A stretch of 64,000 nucleotides of DNA from Pseudobutyrivibrio sp. ACV-2 (GTDB lineage Bacteria > Bacillota > Clostridia > Lachnospirales > Lachnospiraceae), in contig NZ_FNQZ01000012.1 in assembly GCF_900107545.1 (NCBI RefSeq), positions 21,031-85,030 of the forward strand, given 5' to 3'. Both the position numbers and the translations under genes were made by a program. Positions within the stretch are counted from its first letter, which is position 1, and the number at the start of each line of letters is the position of its first letter. The notes below the pieces were generated by a model. That model worked only from the letters and a program-made list of their open reading frames with translations. It made no database searches and was not told where the DNA came from. This document shows, piece after piece, positions 17,976 to 27,413 of the stretch.

Positions 17976-19643
17976 ATGAACAAAGCGTGGTGGAAAGAGA
18001 GTGTAATCTACCAAATATATCCTAGGTCGTTCTGTGATTCTAATGGTGACGGCATAGGCGATTTAAATGGAATACGTTCTAAATTAGATTATTTACAAGA
18101 GCTGGGAATTAATGTTATTTGGCTCAGTCCTATATATAAATCACCAAATGATGATATGGGCTATGATATTTCAGATTATCAGGATATCATGGATGATTTT
18201 GGAAATATGGATGACTTTGACGCACTGTTAAAGGAAGCCCATGAGCATCAGATTAAAATAGTTATGGATTTGGTGGTTAATCATACCTCCGATGAGCATA
18301 AATGGTTTATCGAAAGCAGACAGTCAAAGGATAATCCTAAGAGAGATTACTATATTTGGCGCGAAGGTAAGGATGGAAAAGAGCCAAATAACTGGGGCAG
18401 CTGCTTTTCAGGTTCGGCGTGGGAATGGGATGAAAATACACAGATGTATTATCTCCACTGTTTTTCTAAAAAACAGCCTGATTTGAACTGGGACAATCCA
18501 AAGGTCAGAGACGAAGTGTTTAACATGATGACCTGGTGGTGCGACAAGGGTATCGATGGGTTTAGAATGGACGTTATTTCCATGATTTCCAAGGTGCCAG
18601 GACTTCCTGATGGAAAGGTATACGAGGGAGCTTTGTATGGTGATTTATCAAACACTACAAATGGTCCAAAGGTACATGAGTATCTTCAGGAAATGCGCGA
18701 CAGGGTCCTTTCAAAATATGATTTAATTACAGTTGGCGAGTGTGCTGGAGTTACTATCGAGGAGGCTCAGAAATATGCAGGCTTAGACAACAAGGAACTG
18801 AACATGGTATTTCAGTTTGAGCACACAAGCCTGGACCATGATGAAAATGGTAAGTGGACAACCAAGAGAATGTATCTGCCAGACTTAAAGAAGAATCTTA
18901 GCAAATGGCAGGTTGAACTGGAGAATAAAGCATGGAATTCACTTTATTGGGACAATCACGATCAGCCTAGAATCGTATCCCGCTTGGGTGATGATTCTCC
19001 TTTATCTGCAAAATGTATCGCTACAGTGCTTCATATGATGCAGGGTACTCCATACATCTATCAGGGAGAGGAGCTTGGAATGACAAACTATCCTTTCACT
19101 TCAATAGATGAATGTAGAGATATAGAAAGTATAAATGCCTTTAAAGAGCTTATTAATGCTGGAAAATTAACAAAAGAGCAGATGATAGCAGGCATCGCTG
19201 CAAAGGGACGTGATAATGCCAGAACTCCTATGCAGTGGGATGATAGTGATAATGCAGGCTTTACTGCAGGCACACCTTGGATAAATGTTAATCCAAACTA
19301 TAAAACAATAAATGCCAAGGCTGAGCTTGAGGATGAAAATTCAGTATTTAATTACTATAAAAAACTCATAAGCCTGAGAAGAAAAAGTGAGTGGTCTGAC
19401 ATTATAGTATATGGCACCTATAGGCTTCTAGATGAAGATGATGAAAGCGTATTTGCTTATACCAGACAGTTGGATGAAAAGAAATTAATCGTAATCTGCA
19501 ATATGACTGGCAAAGAGGTGGATTACACAATTCCTGAAGACGTAAATGGGGTAAAAAATACTGTTATAAGTAACTGCGATTCAGTTGAATTGAAGCAGCA
19601 GATGAAGCTTCCGGCTTGGTTTGCAGGGGTGTATGAGATTTAA
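17976..19643 (+). CDS. GH13 alpha-glucosidase (oligo-1,6-glucosidase type)
   Basis: 555 residues, cytoplasmic. Starts WWKESVIYQIYPRSF and has the calcium loop DSNGDGIGD. Catalytic residues: Asp199 (GFRMDVI), Glu255 (TVGECAG) and Asp329 (DNHDQPR). Domain C closes the protein. AAGGAGG precedes the ATG. It is the first gene of an operon with a binding protein and two permeases, so it probably cleaves the sugar they import. Paralogue of the divergent gene at 15060; two related enzymes may split different linkages or chain lengths (inference). Confidence 0.9.
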   Translation: MNKAWWKESVIYQIYPRSFCDSNGDGIGDLNGIRSKLDYLQELGINVIWLSPIYKSPNDDMGYDISDYQDIMDDFGNMDDFDALLKEAHEHQIKIVMDLVVNHTSDEHKWFIESRQSKDNPKRDYYIWREGKDGKEPNNWGSCFSGSAWEWDENTQMYYLHCFSKKQPDLNWDNPKVRDEVFNMMTWWCDKGIDGFRMDVISMISKVPGLPDGKVYEGALYGDLSNTTNGPKVHEYLQEMRDRVLSKYDLITVGECAGVTIEEAQKYAGLDNKELNMVFQFEHTSLDHDENGKWTTKRMYLPDLKKNLSKWQVELENKAWNSLYWDNHDQPRIVSRLGDDSPLSAKCIATVLHMMQGTPYIYQGEELGMTNYPFTSIDECRDIESINAFKELINAGKLTKEQMIAGIAAKGRDNARTPMQWDDSDNAGFTAGTPWINVNPNYKTINAKAELEDENSVFNYYKKLISLRRKSEWSDIIVYGTYRLLDEDDESVFAYTRQLDEKKLIVICNMTGKEVDYTIPEDVNGVKNTVISNCDSVELKQQMKLPAWFAGVYEI

Positions 19644-19697
19644 TTAGATACCAATGAGCTTTTGCTCAAAATATATAAGAAAAGGAGAGGTATTGGT

Positions 19698-21002
19698 ATG
19701 AAGAAAAAATTATTATCAATGGTATTAGTGGGTTTGATGGCTACAGGACTTGTGGCTTGTGGAAGTTCTGCCGGTAGCGGATCTGATGGAGGTGGATCAG
19801 AAAGTGCTTCAGGAAAAACTATCCGTTTGGTAAACGGAAAAATCGAAGTTGATTCACAGCTCAAGAAGCTGGCCGAAATGTATGAAAAGGAAACAGGAAC
19901 TCATGTTGAAATCGAGTCAATGGGTGGTGGAATCGATATCCAGGGTGAGTTAAAGGCATACTACCAGTCAGACAATATGCCAGATATTTTTGTATGTGGT
20001 GGTGAAGCAGATTTCAACAATTGGGATGGCTTACTTCAAGATATGAGTGACCAGAAATGGGTTTCTGATACAGATGCTGCATTTACAAATAGCGATGGCA
20101 CAGTTGGTTTCCCATATACCACAGAGGCAATTGGTCTTGCTTATAATGCAGATATCTTAGAGAAAGCTGGCGTAGATCCTGCATCAATCACAGGACCTGA
20201 ATCTATGGCAAAGGCTTTTGAAACTATCGATTCAAAAAAGGATGAGCTTGGACTTACAGCTGTAATTGGTTACTTCGCAGAACCAGTAAATCTTTATTGG
20301 TCAACAGGAAATCATCTTTTTGGAACATATCTTGATGAAGGCTTAGACCGTGATGACACAACATATATTGATATGTTAAATGATGGTGGAAAGCTCGATG
20401 ATAAGCGTTTTGCAGCTTTTGCAGATATGGCTGAGCTTTTCAATAAGTATTCAGACCAGTCATTACTTGTATCTGGTACATACGATCAGCAGATTCTTAA
20501 CTTTGCATCTGGAAAGTATGCATTTGTAACACAGGGTTCATGGATTGGCGCAACAATCACAGGCGATGATGCAGACGCATACAAGGAAGCAGGCAGCTTT
20601 AAGTGTGGTATGATTCCTTACGCATTTGAGGAAGGTATCGATACAATCCTTACAAACTCTCCTTCATGGTGGGCAGTTTACAAGGACGGCAACGTAGCTG
20701 AAGCAGAGGCATTCTTACAGTGGATGTCAGAGGCAGATGCTCAGGAAGTACTTGTAAAGGAAGCTGGATTTATCAGCCCTTACAAGTCATGCACAGTTGT
20801 TGCTGATGATCCATTTGCACAGACAATCACAGACTATACATCAGCAGGCAAGACATCTGCATGGCATTGGCTTGGTATGACAGACGGATATGCTCAGAAC
20901 TACGTAGGCCAGGTATTTGCAGATTTTGCATCAGGTAGCCTTGATAAGGATGGATTTATTAAGACATTTAAGCAGGTTACTGAGGCAGCATACGCTCAAT
21001 AG
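19698..21002 (+). CDS. alpha-glucoside ABC transporter binding lipoprotein
   Basis: Family 1 solute-binding protein of 434 residues. Signal peptide with lipobox GLVAC, lipidated Cys21, then a Gly/Ser linker and the MalE-like domain. The ATG at 19698 is used because AAGGAGAGG lies upstream; the frame opens 12 codons earlier. It follows the GH13 gene by 54 bases. It captures oligosaccharide for the two permeases downstream. A hairpin and an ~80-base gap separate it from them. Confidence 0.88.
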   Translation: MKKKLLSMVLVGLMATGLVACGSSAGSGSDGGGSESASGKTIRLVNGKIEVDSQLKKLAEMYEKETGTHVEIESMGGGIDIQGELKAYYQSDNMPDIFVCGGEADFNNWDGLLQDMSDQKWVSDTDAAFTNSDGTVGFPYTTEAIGLAYNADILEKAGVDPASITGPESMAKAFETIDSKKDELGLTAVIGYFAEPVNLYWSTGNHLFGTYLDEGLDRDDTTYIDMLNDGGKLDDKRFAAFADMAELFNKYSDQSLLVSGTYDQQILNFASGKYAFVTQGSWIGATITGDDADAYKEAGSFKCGMIPYAFEEGIDTILTNSPSWWAVYKDGNVAEAEAFLQWMSEADAQEVLVKEAGFISPYKSCTVVADDPFAQTITDYTSAGKTSAWHWLGMTDGYAQNYVGQVFADFASGSLDKDGFIKTFKQVTEAAYAQ

Positions 21003-21030
21003 ACTAAAAAATTCTTTGAAATTTAAATGG

Positions 21031-21058
21031 TGAGATGGGGCTGTATGGCTCCATCTCA
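21031..21058 (+). other. intergenic hairpin after binding-protein gene
   Basis: TGAGATGG (21031-21038) / CCATCTCA (21051-21058) with no T tract. Same position in the operon as the hairpin at 5293, consistent with higher expression of binding protein than permease. Confidence 0.6.
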
Positions 21059-21084
21059 TATTTGCTGAAAAAGGGGGACATGAA

Positions 21085-22146
21085 ATGGCTATGGGAAATA
21101 AGCAAAAACCCTTATCTATTGCGTTATTGGCACTTGGATTATTATCGCTGATTGTAGCCTTGGCTTTAGATTTTACAGGAAGTGACTCAGTATTTAGGGG
21201 AGAGTTACTGGTAATAGGGGCAATCATATTTTTAGGTGGATTATATTTATATCCAACGCAAAAGCATCATAAAAAAATAATTAACTTTATATTTTTATTT
21301 CCGCTTTTATTTTGTTTTGCAGTGACAGTAGTTATTCCATTTGGCCTTGGTCTTTTTTATTCCACCACAGATTGGAATGGAATAAGAATGACACAGTTTG
21401 TGGGACTAAAAAACTATGCTGCAATGTTTACAGAAGTGAGCTTTCTGTGGTCATTGATTCTTACAGTTTTGTTTGTAATCATAAACATGATTGCAGTAAA
21501 TGTTATAGGTCTGGCTCTTGCAGTTTTATGTACAAGCAATATTAAGTTTGTTGACTTTTTCAGGGCTGCATATTTTATTCCAAACCTTATCGGTGGTATC
21601 GTTTTAGGATACATATGGCAGTTCGTGTTCAACAATGTAGTTCTTAGTTGGACCTTAAAATATTTTGATTATAATAGCTCAATGCTTTCAAAATATAATA
21701 CAGCATTTTTGGCAATTGTCGTGGTATACATTTGGCAGTATGCAGGCTACATCATGATGATCTACATCACTGGCCTTACTACTGTACCTACAGATGTTGT
21801 TGAAGCAGCTTCAATTGATGGAGCAACTGCAGTTCAGACTTTCTTTAAGATAAAGTTTCCAATGATAGCGTCAACAATAACTATCTGTACATTCCTGACG
21901 TTGCAGTCTGCATTTAAGCAGTTTGATGTAAACATGGCTTTGACTAACGGTACAGGTTCAGTAACATTCATGGATCAGTATTTAACAAATGGTAGCCAGA
22001 TGCTTGCACTCAACATTTATAACACCGCAATCACAAAGAATAACTATGCTATGGGACAGGCAAAGGCCGTTCTATTCTTCATTATCCTTTCTATTGTATC
22101 TATAATTCAGGTTAGAGTTTCTAATAAGAGGGAGGTGGAGATGTAA
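21085..22146 (+). CDS. ABC sugar permease, MalF type
   Basis: 353 residues. Two extra N-terminal hydrophobic segments (about residues 10-55) precede the usual six-helix permease, which begins with the IINFIFLFPLLFCFAVTVVI helix. The EAA loop is EAASIDGATAVQTFFKIKFP near residue 240. GGGGGA precedes the ATG. Its stop shares one base with the start of the next permease gene, indicating coupled translation. Forms the membrane channel for the alpha-glucoside binding protein. Confidence 0.87.
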   Translation: MAMGNKQKPLSIALLALGLLSLIVALALDFTGSDSVFRGELLVIGAIIFLGGLYLYPTQKHHKKIINFIFLFPLLFCFAVTVVIPFGLGLFYSTTDWNGIRMTQFVGLKNYAAMFTEVSFLWSLILTVLFVIINMIAVNVIGLALAVLCTSNIKFVDFFRAAYFIPNLIGGIVLGYIWQFVFNNVVLSWTLKYFDYNSSMLSKYNTAFLAIVVVYIWQYAGYIMMIYITGLTTVPTDVVEAASIDGATAVQTFFKIKFPMIASTITICTFLTLQSAFKQFDVNMALTNGTGSVTFMDQYLTNGSQMLALNIYNTAITKNNYAMGQAKAVLFFIILSIVSIIQVRVSNKREVEM

Positions 22147-23012
22147 TGGTAAAAAAGCTTACTGTACTTGATGTTATCATCAGAATAATTGTTACTATAA
22201 TTGCTATATTTGTATTGTTTCCATTTTTCCTTATTGTGGTAAATGTATTTAGAACTGCAAATGATATAGTAATGAATCCTGTTAGTGTGTCGGGAATGGC
22301 AGTGTCCAAGTTGCTTAATAATCTTACAGCAGTTATCAATAACAGCAACTTTAGTTTTTGGACAGCATTTGGCACATCTGCTGTAGTTACTATTTTTTCA
22401 CTTTTGCTGTTGGCACTGTTTGGCGGAATGGCAGCATGGGTTATTTGTAGAAACAAAACAAGATGGTCACTCGTTATTTACATGATCTTTATTGCTTCTA
22501 TGATTATTCCTTTTCAGGTTGTAATGCTTCCACTTATCTCTACTTTTAGAGATGTAGGAAAGTTCCTTGGCATTAACATGCTACAGTCATTTCCAGGTAT
22601 TATTTTTGCATACCTTGGATTTGGTGGCGCAATGACAGTGTTTATTTTAAATGGATTTATAAAAACTATTCCTTATGAATTGGAAGAGGCTGCAGCCATA
22701 GATGGTTGCTCGCCTGAACGAATTTATTTTAACATTATTCTACCACTACTTAAGCCACCAATTATGACAGTCACAATCCTTAATGGAATGTGGATATGGA
22801 ATGACTACCTGCTTCCATCATTAATGCTTGGTCACAACGGAAAAGTAAAGACCCTGCCAGTTGCTGTGCAGGCCTTCATCGGCTCATATGTAAAGCAGTG
22901 GGATTTGATTCTTACAGCGGCATTTTTGGCAATCATCCCTATGATTATTCTTTTCTTGTTTGCACAGAAGCAGATTATGGGTGGATTGGTAGATGGTGCA
23001 ATAAAATCGTAA
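22146..23012 (+). CDS. ABC sugar permease, MalG type
   Basis: 288 residues with six predicted membrane segments and the EAA loop EAAAIDGCSPERIYFNIILP near residue 179. GGAGG lies before the start, inside the previous gene. Last gene of the alpha-glucoside operon; no ATPase gene is present, so a multitasking MsmX-type ATPase elsewhere is expected. Confidence 0.88.
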   Translation: MVKKLTVLDVIIRIIVTIIAIFVLFPFFLIVVNVFRTANDIVMNPVSVSGMAVSKLLNNLTAVINNSNFSFWTAFGTSAVVTIFSLLLLALFGGMAAWVICRNKTRWSLVIYMIFIASMIIPFQVVMLPLISTFRDVGKFLGINMLQSFPGIIFAYLGFGGAMTVFILNGFIKTIPYELEEAAAIDGCSPERIYFNIILPLLKPPIMTVTILNGMWIWNDYLLPSLMLGHNGKVKTLPVAVQAFIGSYVKQWDLILTAAFLAIIPMIILFLFAQKQIMGGLVDGAIKS

Positions 23013-23068
23013 GAAAGATAAGTATTCTAGTAGTATTATTTAAGTAGTTTAATAATTATATGACAGAG

Positions 23069-23103
23069 AAGAGCCGTGACAATTGAGCCGCGGCTCTTTT
23101 TAT
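23069..23103. terminator. terminator between alpha-glucoside operon and AAA gene
   Basis: AAGAGCCG (23069-23076) / CGGCTCTT (23091-23098) followed by TTTTATT. It ends the plus-strand operon and lies at the 3' end of the minus-strand ATPase gene. Confidence 0.75.
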
Positions 23104-24137
23104 TCATAATTTGCCAAAACATATTTTTCAAATAAAGGAAGAATAAATTTTAGATGACCGTGTTCACTACCGTCAAGAATGCCTCTTTTGATAAGCCTAT
23201 CGCGGTATGGTGTGTATTCATTATTTTCTATACCTAATATAGTTTTAATTTCACTGGCTTTTCCAGTCTTGGATTTTGCAATTCCGTAAGCTAGCTTTCT
23301 ATCGCCTGATGACATTTCAGACCATATTTTTTCATATACATAGTCTTCAAGATATTGCTGATAATCTGGTAGAGCAGCTTTATAATCACCCTTCATTTTC
23401 CATGTGAAATAGCCAAGTACTTGAAAGGCGAATGAATATCCTTTTGTAAGTTTAGCCATGGCAAGAGAGGAAGCATCCTCCAGTGAAAAAGTTTTTTTAT
23501 AATTGTTCGAAATGGTGGTAATGTTTAGTGGTTTTAGTTCTACTTTAGGAGCTCTATACAAAAAGGTTAGATTTTCTTCATTTTGCAAATTGTTAATGTT
23601 TTCGAATAAGCCAGTCATTAATAAATATAGAGGTAAATCCTGGCGAACAAAAATCTGAAAGGCACTGGCAAATGCTTGCATGGAAGAATTGTTAGTCACT
23701 TCATCGATGCAGATGAGAACCTTTTTTCCATTTTTTTTGATGCTTTCAAGCATTTTAGTTATTGCAACCTGTACGTTGGTAATGGGAACAGAGCCTTTTA
23801 CCTCAAGACCAAATCCAAAAAATGATAGGTTGATGCTGGCCTGCTGAAAGAGCTTTGCCAGGTAGTTTTCACTAGCTAATGCCGCAGCAAAATCTGTTAG
23901 TATATCACCATTAGAACTCAGCTCTACAATTATCCAATTATCTAATTCTTTAAGCTCTTTTGATATTTCAGTCATAAAGACTGTTTTACCACATCCCCTT
24001 ACACCGGTAATCATATATATCTGTTGTATAGAAGGCTCTGAAGAAAATGAGTCAATTATATCAGATTTCTGAGCTGCTCTAGAAATGGCTTCTTTTGGTT
24101 CTTTTCCAAATAAAAGTGAATATGGATTTGACTTCAT
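23100..24137 (-). CDS. standalone AAA/STAND-like ATPase
   Basis: About 345 residues. Walker A is GVRGCGKT near residue 45; Walker B is VLICIDEVTNN near 140. A helical region and a C-terminal winged-helix-like segment (TGKASEIKTILGIENNEYTP) follow. This resembles the ATPases of PF01637 type, often lone genes of unknown role. The start at 24137 is preferred to 24170: AAGGA precedes it on the minus strand, while nothing precedes 24170, which lies inside a repeat array. No partner toxin or nuclease is adjacent. Function unknown. Confidence 0.65.
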   Translation of the reverse strand: MKSNPYSLLFGKEPKEAISRAAQKSDIIDSFSSEPSIQQIYMITGVRGCGKTVFMTEISKELKELDNWIIVELSSNGDILTDFAAALASENYLAKLFQQASINLSFFGFGLEVKGSVPITNVQVAITKMLESIKKNGKKVLICIDEVTNNSSMQAFASAFQIFVRQDLPLYLLMTGLFENINNLQNEENLTFLYRAPKVELKPLNITTISNNYKKTFSLEDASSLAMAKLTKGYSFAFQVLGYFTWKMKGDYKAALPDYQQYLEDYVYEKIWSEMSSGDRKLAYGIAKSKTGKASEIKTILGIENNEYTPYRDRLIKRGILDGSEHGHLKFILPLFEKYVLANYE

Positions 24138-24152
24138 AGCACAACTGTTCCT

Positions 24153-24228
24153 TTTATCATTCTTTATCATTTTAATATGATTTTATCATATTTTATCATT
24201 TTCAACAAGGTTTATTATTCTTTATCAT
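24153..24228. repeat. phased TTTATCAT repeat array upstream of AAA gene
   Basis: Five exact TTTATCAT copies start at 24153, 24163, 24182, 24192 and 24221, with a degenerate copy TTTATTAT at 24211. Spacings of 10, 19, 10, 19 and 10 bp are close to whole turns of the helix. It lies just upstream of the likely AAA start and looks like an iterated protein-binding site. Confidence 0.6.
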
Positions 24229-24290
24229 TTTTGTATTAACAATATGGAGCTGTTTCCAGAAGAGACCAGAGCACTGGAGAGGGTGCCCCC

Positions 24291-25271
24291 TTAAACAGAT
24301 TGATTTTTAATAATTTCAAAGCCTAATTTCATTGCCTTATCAGGTATATCAGGTTTTGCAATTTTATCAAGCAAGAATGTAGCTCCTTCAATGCCGCATT
24401 CTCTGTAATAAAAATGCACTGTAGTAAGGCTAGGGGAAAGAATAGAAGATGGTTTGCTCTCTCCGAAGCCAGCAACAGCTATATCTTCTGGAATTTTAAT
24501 GCCATTTTCGTTTAGATATTTGATGGCCCCTAAAGCTATAGTATCCGTTGCGCATAGAATGGCATCAATATTTTCATTTTGACTAAGTAGAGTCTTAGTA
24601 TTTTCGTAGCCATTATCCATGTAGAAGGAGCCGGTTTTAATGTGGTCTGCAGAAAGCTTGATATTATGCTTTTCAGTGGCATCCAGGAAACCTTTTTTTC
24701 TATTTATACCCACAGCTATATCCTTTTCAGTAACGCCGATGTACCCAATATTTTTATGACCTTTATTTATAATGTAATCTGCTAATTCGTATGCCGCCGT
24801 GTAATCATCATGGAATATACAGGTGGAAATATCTGTCTGCTGTCCTAAGACCACATATGGAATTGTCAGATCCTTCAAGGCTTTTTTGTGCTTAGGGGTA
24901 AGAACAGTTCCAAGCAGGATGATTCCATCAACTATGTTCTGCTTGAAAGTATTAATAAATTCTATTTCCTTTTCATCGTGGTTGTCTGTGTTGGCCAAAA
25001 GCATTTTATAGCCTTTTTCATTTAGAACCTCACCAATACCAGCCACGACTTGTGAAATGGAATCTGAATCTATTTTAGGGATAATGACCCCGATGATTTT
25101 TGTCTTTTTAGTTCTGAGAGTTTGAGCCTGGGTAGATGGGATGTATCCAGTCTCATCTATTACTTTTGCTATGGCTTGTCGCTTTTCCTCACTTAAGTAA
25201 CCGTTGTTTAAATATCTGGAAACTGCCGCTGGGGATACTCCCGCAAGCTTTGCTATTTGGTTAATATTCAT
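24291..25271 (-). CDS. scrR: LacI-family sucrose regulator
   Basis: 326 residues. N-terminal helix-turn-helix MNINQIAKLAGVSPAAVSRY, hinge near residue 50, then an effector domain ending with IAVAGFGESKPSSILSPSLT and a tail typical of ScrR/CscR. It is divergent from the sucrose PTS gene, with three matching operators in between, one of them 18 bases before its own start, implying autorepression. Sucrose, sucrose-6-phosphate or fructose is the likely effector, by analogy. Confidence 0.85.
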   Translation of the reverse strand: MNINQIAKLAGVSPAAVSRYLNNGYLSEEKRQAIAKVIDETGYIPSTQAQTLRTKKTKIIGVIIPKIDSDSISQVVAGIGEVLNEKGYKMLLANTDNHDEKEIEFINTFKQNIVDGIILLGTVLTPKHKKALKDLTIPYVVLGQQTDISTCIFHDDYTAAYELADYIINKGHKNIGYIGVTEKDIAVGINRKKGFLDATEKHNIKLSADHIKTGSFYMDNGYENTKTLLSQNENIDAILCATDTIALGAIKYLNENGIKIPEDIAVAGFGESKPSSILSPSLTTVHFYYRECGIEGATFLLDKIAKPDIPDKAMKLGFEIIKNQSV

Positions 25272-25288
25272 GGGTTTACTCCTAAAAA

Positions 25289-25302
25289 TGAAATCGTTTT
25301 CA
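25289..25302. promoter_or_regulatory. sucrose-regulon operator, regulator-proximal
   Basis: TGAAATCGTTTTCA, an imperfect dyad 18 bases upstream of the LacI gene start. Shares the TGAAATCG core with the sites at 25395 and 25462. Confidence 0.65.
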
Positions 25303-25394
25303 ATATTATTATATTAATCAGATGGAGTTAAATCAATTTTTGTAACGATAATAAGGCTGTTATAAAATTTTTTGTGAAAAACGTATAAAAAATA

Positions 25395-25412
25395 TGTGAA
25401 ATCGTTATCACA
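25395..25412. promoter_or_regulatory. sucrose-regulon operator, central
   Basis: TGTGAAATCGTTATCACA, a near-perfect dyad in the middle of the divergent region, about 35 bases upstream of the -10 of the PTS gene. Confidence 0.65.
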
Positions 25413-25444
25413 CATTACTAATAGGAATTTTGATTTAACAGTAA

Positions 25445-25477
25445 TATAATGTCACCATGATATGAAATCGATTTCAT
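25445..25477 (+). promoter_or_regulatory. PTS gene -10 box and promoter-proximal operator
   Basis: TATAAT (25445-25450) has no good -35. The perfect 16-bp palindrome ATGAAATCGATTTCAT (25462-25477) lies just downstream, covering the expected transcription start. Repressor here would block initiation. Confidence 0.7.
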
Positions 25478-25533
25478 AAACCACGATTGATTTCATTATT
25501 TATTTAATATAGGGAAAATAGAAAGGAAACAAC

Positions 25534-27399
25534 ATGGATTACAGATCGTGTGCAAGCCAAATCTATGAACAGATTGGTGGAAAGGATAATCTAATCTCAG
25601 CTGCCCATTGTGCAACTAGACTTAGATTAGTAATCGCTGATAACAGCAAGGTAAATGTATCAGCATTAGAGGAGATAGACGGGGTTAAGGGTGTGTTTGA
25701 TGCGTCTGGTCAGCTTCAGCTTATCATCGGTACAGGTACAGTCAACAAGGTTTATGACGAGTTTATTGATATAGCAGGTATCGAGGCATCTACAAAGGAA
25801 GAGCTCAAGCAGGTTGCTGCAAGCAAGGCACCATGGTGGAAGCGTGCTATCAAGACTCTTGGTGATATCTTTATCCCAATCATTCCAGCCATTGTTGCAA
25901 CTGGACTTTTAAATGGTTTACTTGGTGGTCTTGTACAGGTTTGGCCTTCAATGGCAGATTCGTATTTCTATAATCTTGTAAATATGTTCTCAAACACTGC
26001 ACTTACATTCTTACCAATTCTTATTGCTATTTCAGCAGCTAAGATTTTTGGTGGAAATATCTACCTGGGTGCAGTAATTGGTATGATTATGATTCATCCA
26101 AGCCTTGTTAATGCTTGGACAGTAGCAAGTGGTGCTGAGACATCTACACTTTGGTCTTGGTTCGGGGCTTGGAACATTGCAAATGTAGGTTATCAGGGAC
26201 ACGTTATTCCAATCGTTCTTTCTGTTTGGTTAATGTGTGCAATCGAGAAAAAGCTACACAAGATTGTTCCAGAAATGTTCGACTTATTCGTAACACCACT
26301 TTGTTCTGTTCTTGCGGCAGGTTTCATTGCTATGACACTTATAGGACCTGTATTTGCACAGATTGAGACATGGGTTCTTTCAGGGGCAAAGGCACTTATC
26401 GCAATTCCATTTGGTATCGGAGCATTCCTTATGGGTGGTTTCTATGCACCAACAGTACTTGCCGGTGCTCACCACATGTACAATGCTATCGAAATGATGA
26501 TGCTTTCAGATAACGGTATGAATGTCTGGATGCCAATCGCTACAGCAGCAAACGTAGCACAGGGTGCAGCTGCTCTTGCAGTATCATTAAAGACAAAGAA
26601 CCAGAAGACACGTTCAATGGCTCTTCCAGCTTCACTTTCAGCTTTCATGGGTATTACAGAGCCAGCAATCTTCGGTGTTAATATTCGTTACGGAAAGCCA
26701 TTTATCGCAGGTATGGTTGGTGGTGCAATCGGTGCTTGTATCGCTTCTATCATGGGCGTTTATGCTACAGCAAATGGTATTACAGGTTTATTCGGACTTC
26801 TTATCGTAACTGATTGTTTACCAGGATATTTACTTTCATTTGTAGTTGCTTCAGTTGTTGCATTTGCAGTATCTTGGGTACTTTACAAGGATGAGGAGAA
26901 AACTCCTTCTGTTGTAGTTGAGACAAAGTCTGACATTAATGTAGAGCCAAATTCAGTATATGCTCCTCTTAAGGGACAGATCATTCCTCTTACAGAGGCA
27001 CCTGATAAAGTATTCGCAAGCGAGGCACTTGGAAAAGGTATTGCTATCAATCCTTCAGAAGGAAAGGTAGTTGCTCCTTTCAATGGAACAGTTGCTATGC
27101 TTTATGATACAAAGCATGCTATTGGTCTTGTAAGTGATGATGGGATTGAAGTTCTTATTCACATTGGTCTTGACACTGTTAAGTTAAACGGAGAGCACTT
27201 CACAGCACATGTTGCTCAGGGCGAAAAGGTTACATGTGGACAGACTCTTGTGACATTTGATATGGACGCTATTACAAAGGCTGGCTATCCACTTGTTACA
27301 CCTGTTATTGTTTCTAACACACAGAAGTTTTCTAATGTTAGCAGCATCAAAATGGGTGAGACAGAATTAAGTGAAAAGGTTTTAGCAGTAGCAAAATAA
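25534..27399 (+). CDS. scrA: sucrose-type PTS transporter EIIBCA
   Basis: 621 residues in one chain. EIIB (1-90) has the phosphorylated Cys26 in AAHCATRLRL. EIIC (about 105-450) is a multi-helix channel with GITEPAIFGVN. The EIIA domain (about 470-620) is of glucose type with active His543 in VLIHIGLDTV. It imports sucrose as sucrose-6-phosphate, using phosphate from HPr. AGAAAGGA precedes the ATG. The hydrolase gene follows by 14 bases. Trehalose or another beta-glucoside cannot be fully excluded, but the GH32 partner argues for sucrose. Confidence 0.88.
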   Translation: MDYRSCASQIYEQIGGKDNLISAAHCATRLRLVIADNSKVNVSALEEIDGVKGVFDASGQLQLIIGTGTVNKVYDEFIDIAGIEASTKEELKQVAASKAPWWKRAIKTLGDIFIPIIPAIVATGLLNGLLGGLVQVWPSMADSYFYNLVNMFSNTALTFLPILIAISAAKIFGGNIYLGAVIGMIMIHPSLVNAWTVASGAETSTLWSWFGAWNIANVGYQGHVIPIVLSVWLMCAIEKKLHKIVPEMFDLFVTPLCSVLAAGFIAMTLIGPVFAQIETWVLSGAKALIAIPFGIGAFLMGGFYAPTVLAGAHHMYNAIEMMMLSDNGMNVWMPIATAANVAQGAAALAVSLKTKNQKTRSMALPASLSAFMGITEPAIFGVNIRYGKPFIAGMVGGAIGACIASIMGVYATANGITGLFGLLIVTDCLPGYLLSFVVASVVAFAVSWVLYKDEEKTPSVVVETKSDINVEPNSVYAPLKGQIIPLTEAPDKVFASEALGKGIAINPSEGKVVAPFNGTVAMLYDTKHAIGLVSDDGIEVLIHIGLDTVKLNGEHFTAHVAQGEKVTCGQTLVTFDMDAITKAGYPLVTPVIVSNTQKFSNVSSIKMGETELSEKVLAVAK

Positions 27400-27413
27400 C
27401 AGGTGTTTATTAG

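Noticed and set aside
24241..24290. Possible mobile-element remnant between AAA and LacI genes
   Set aside because: Only ~50 bases, no inverted repeats or target duplication seen.
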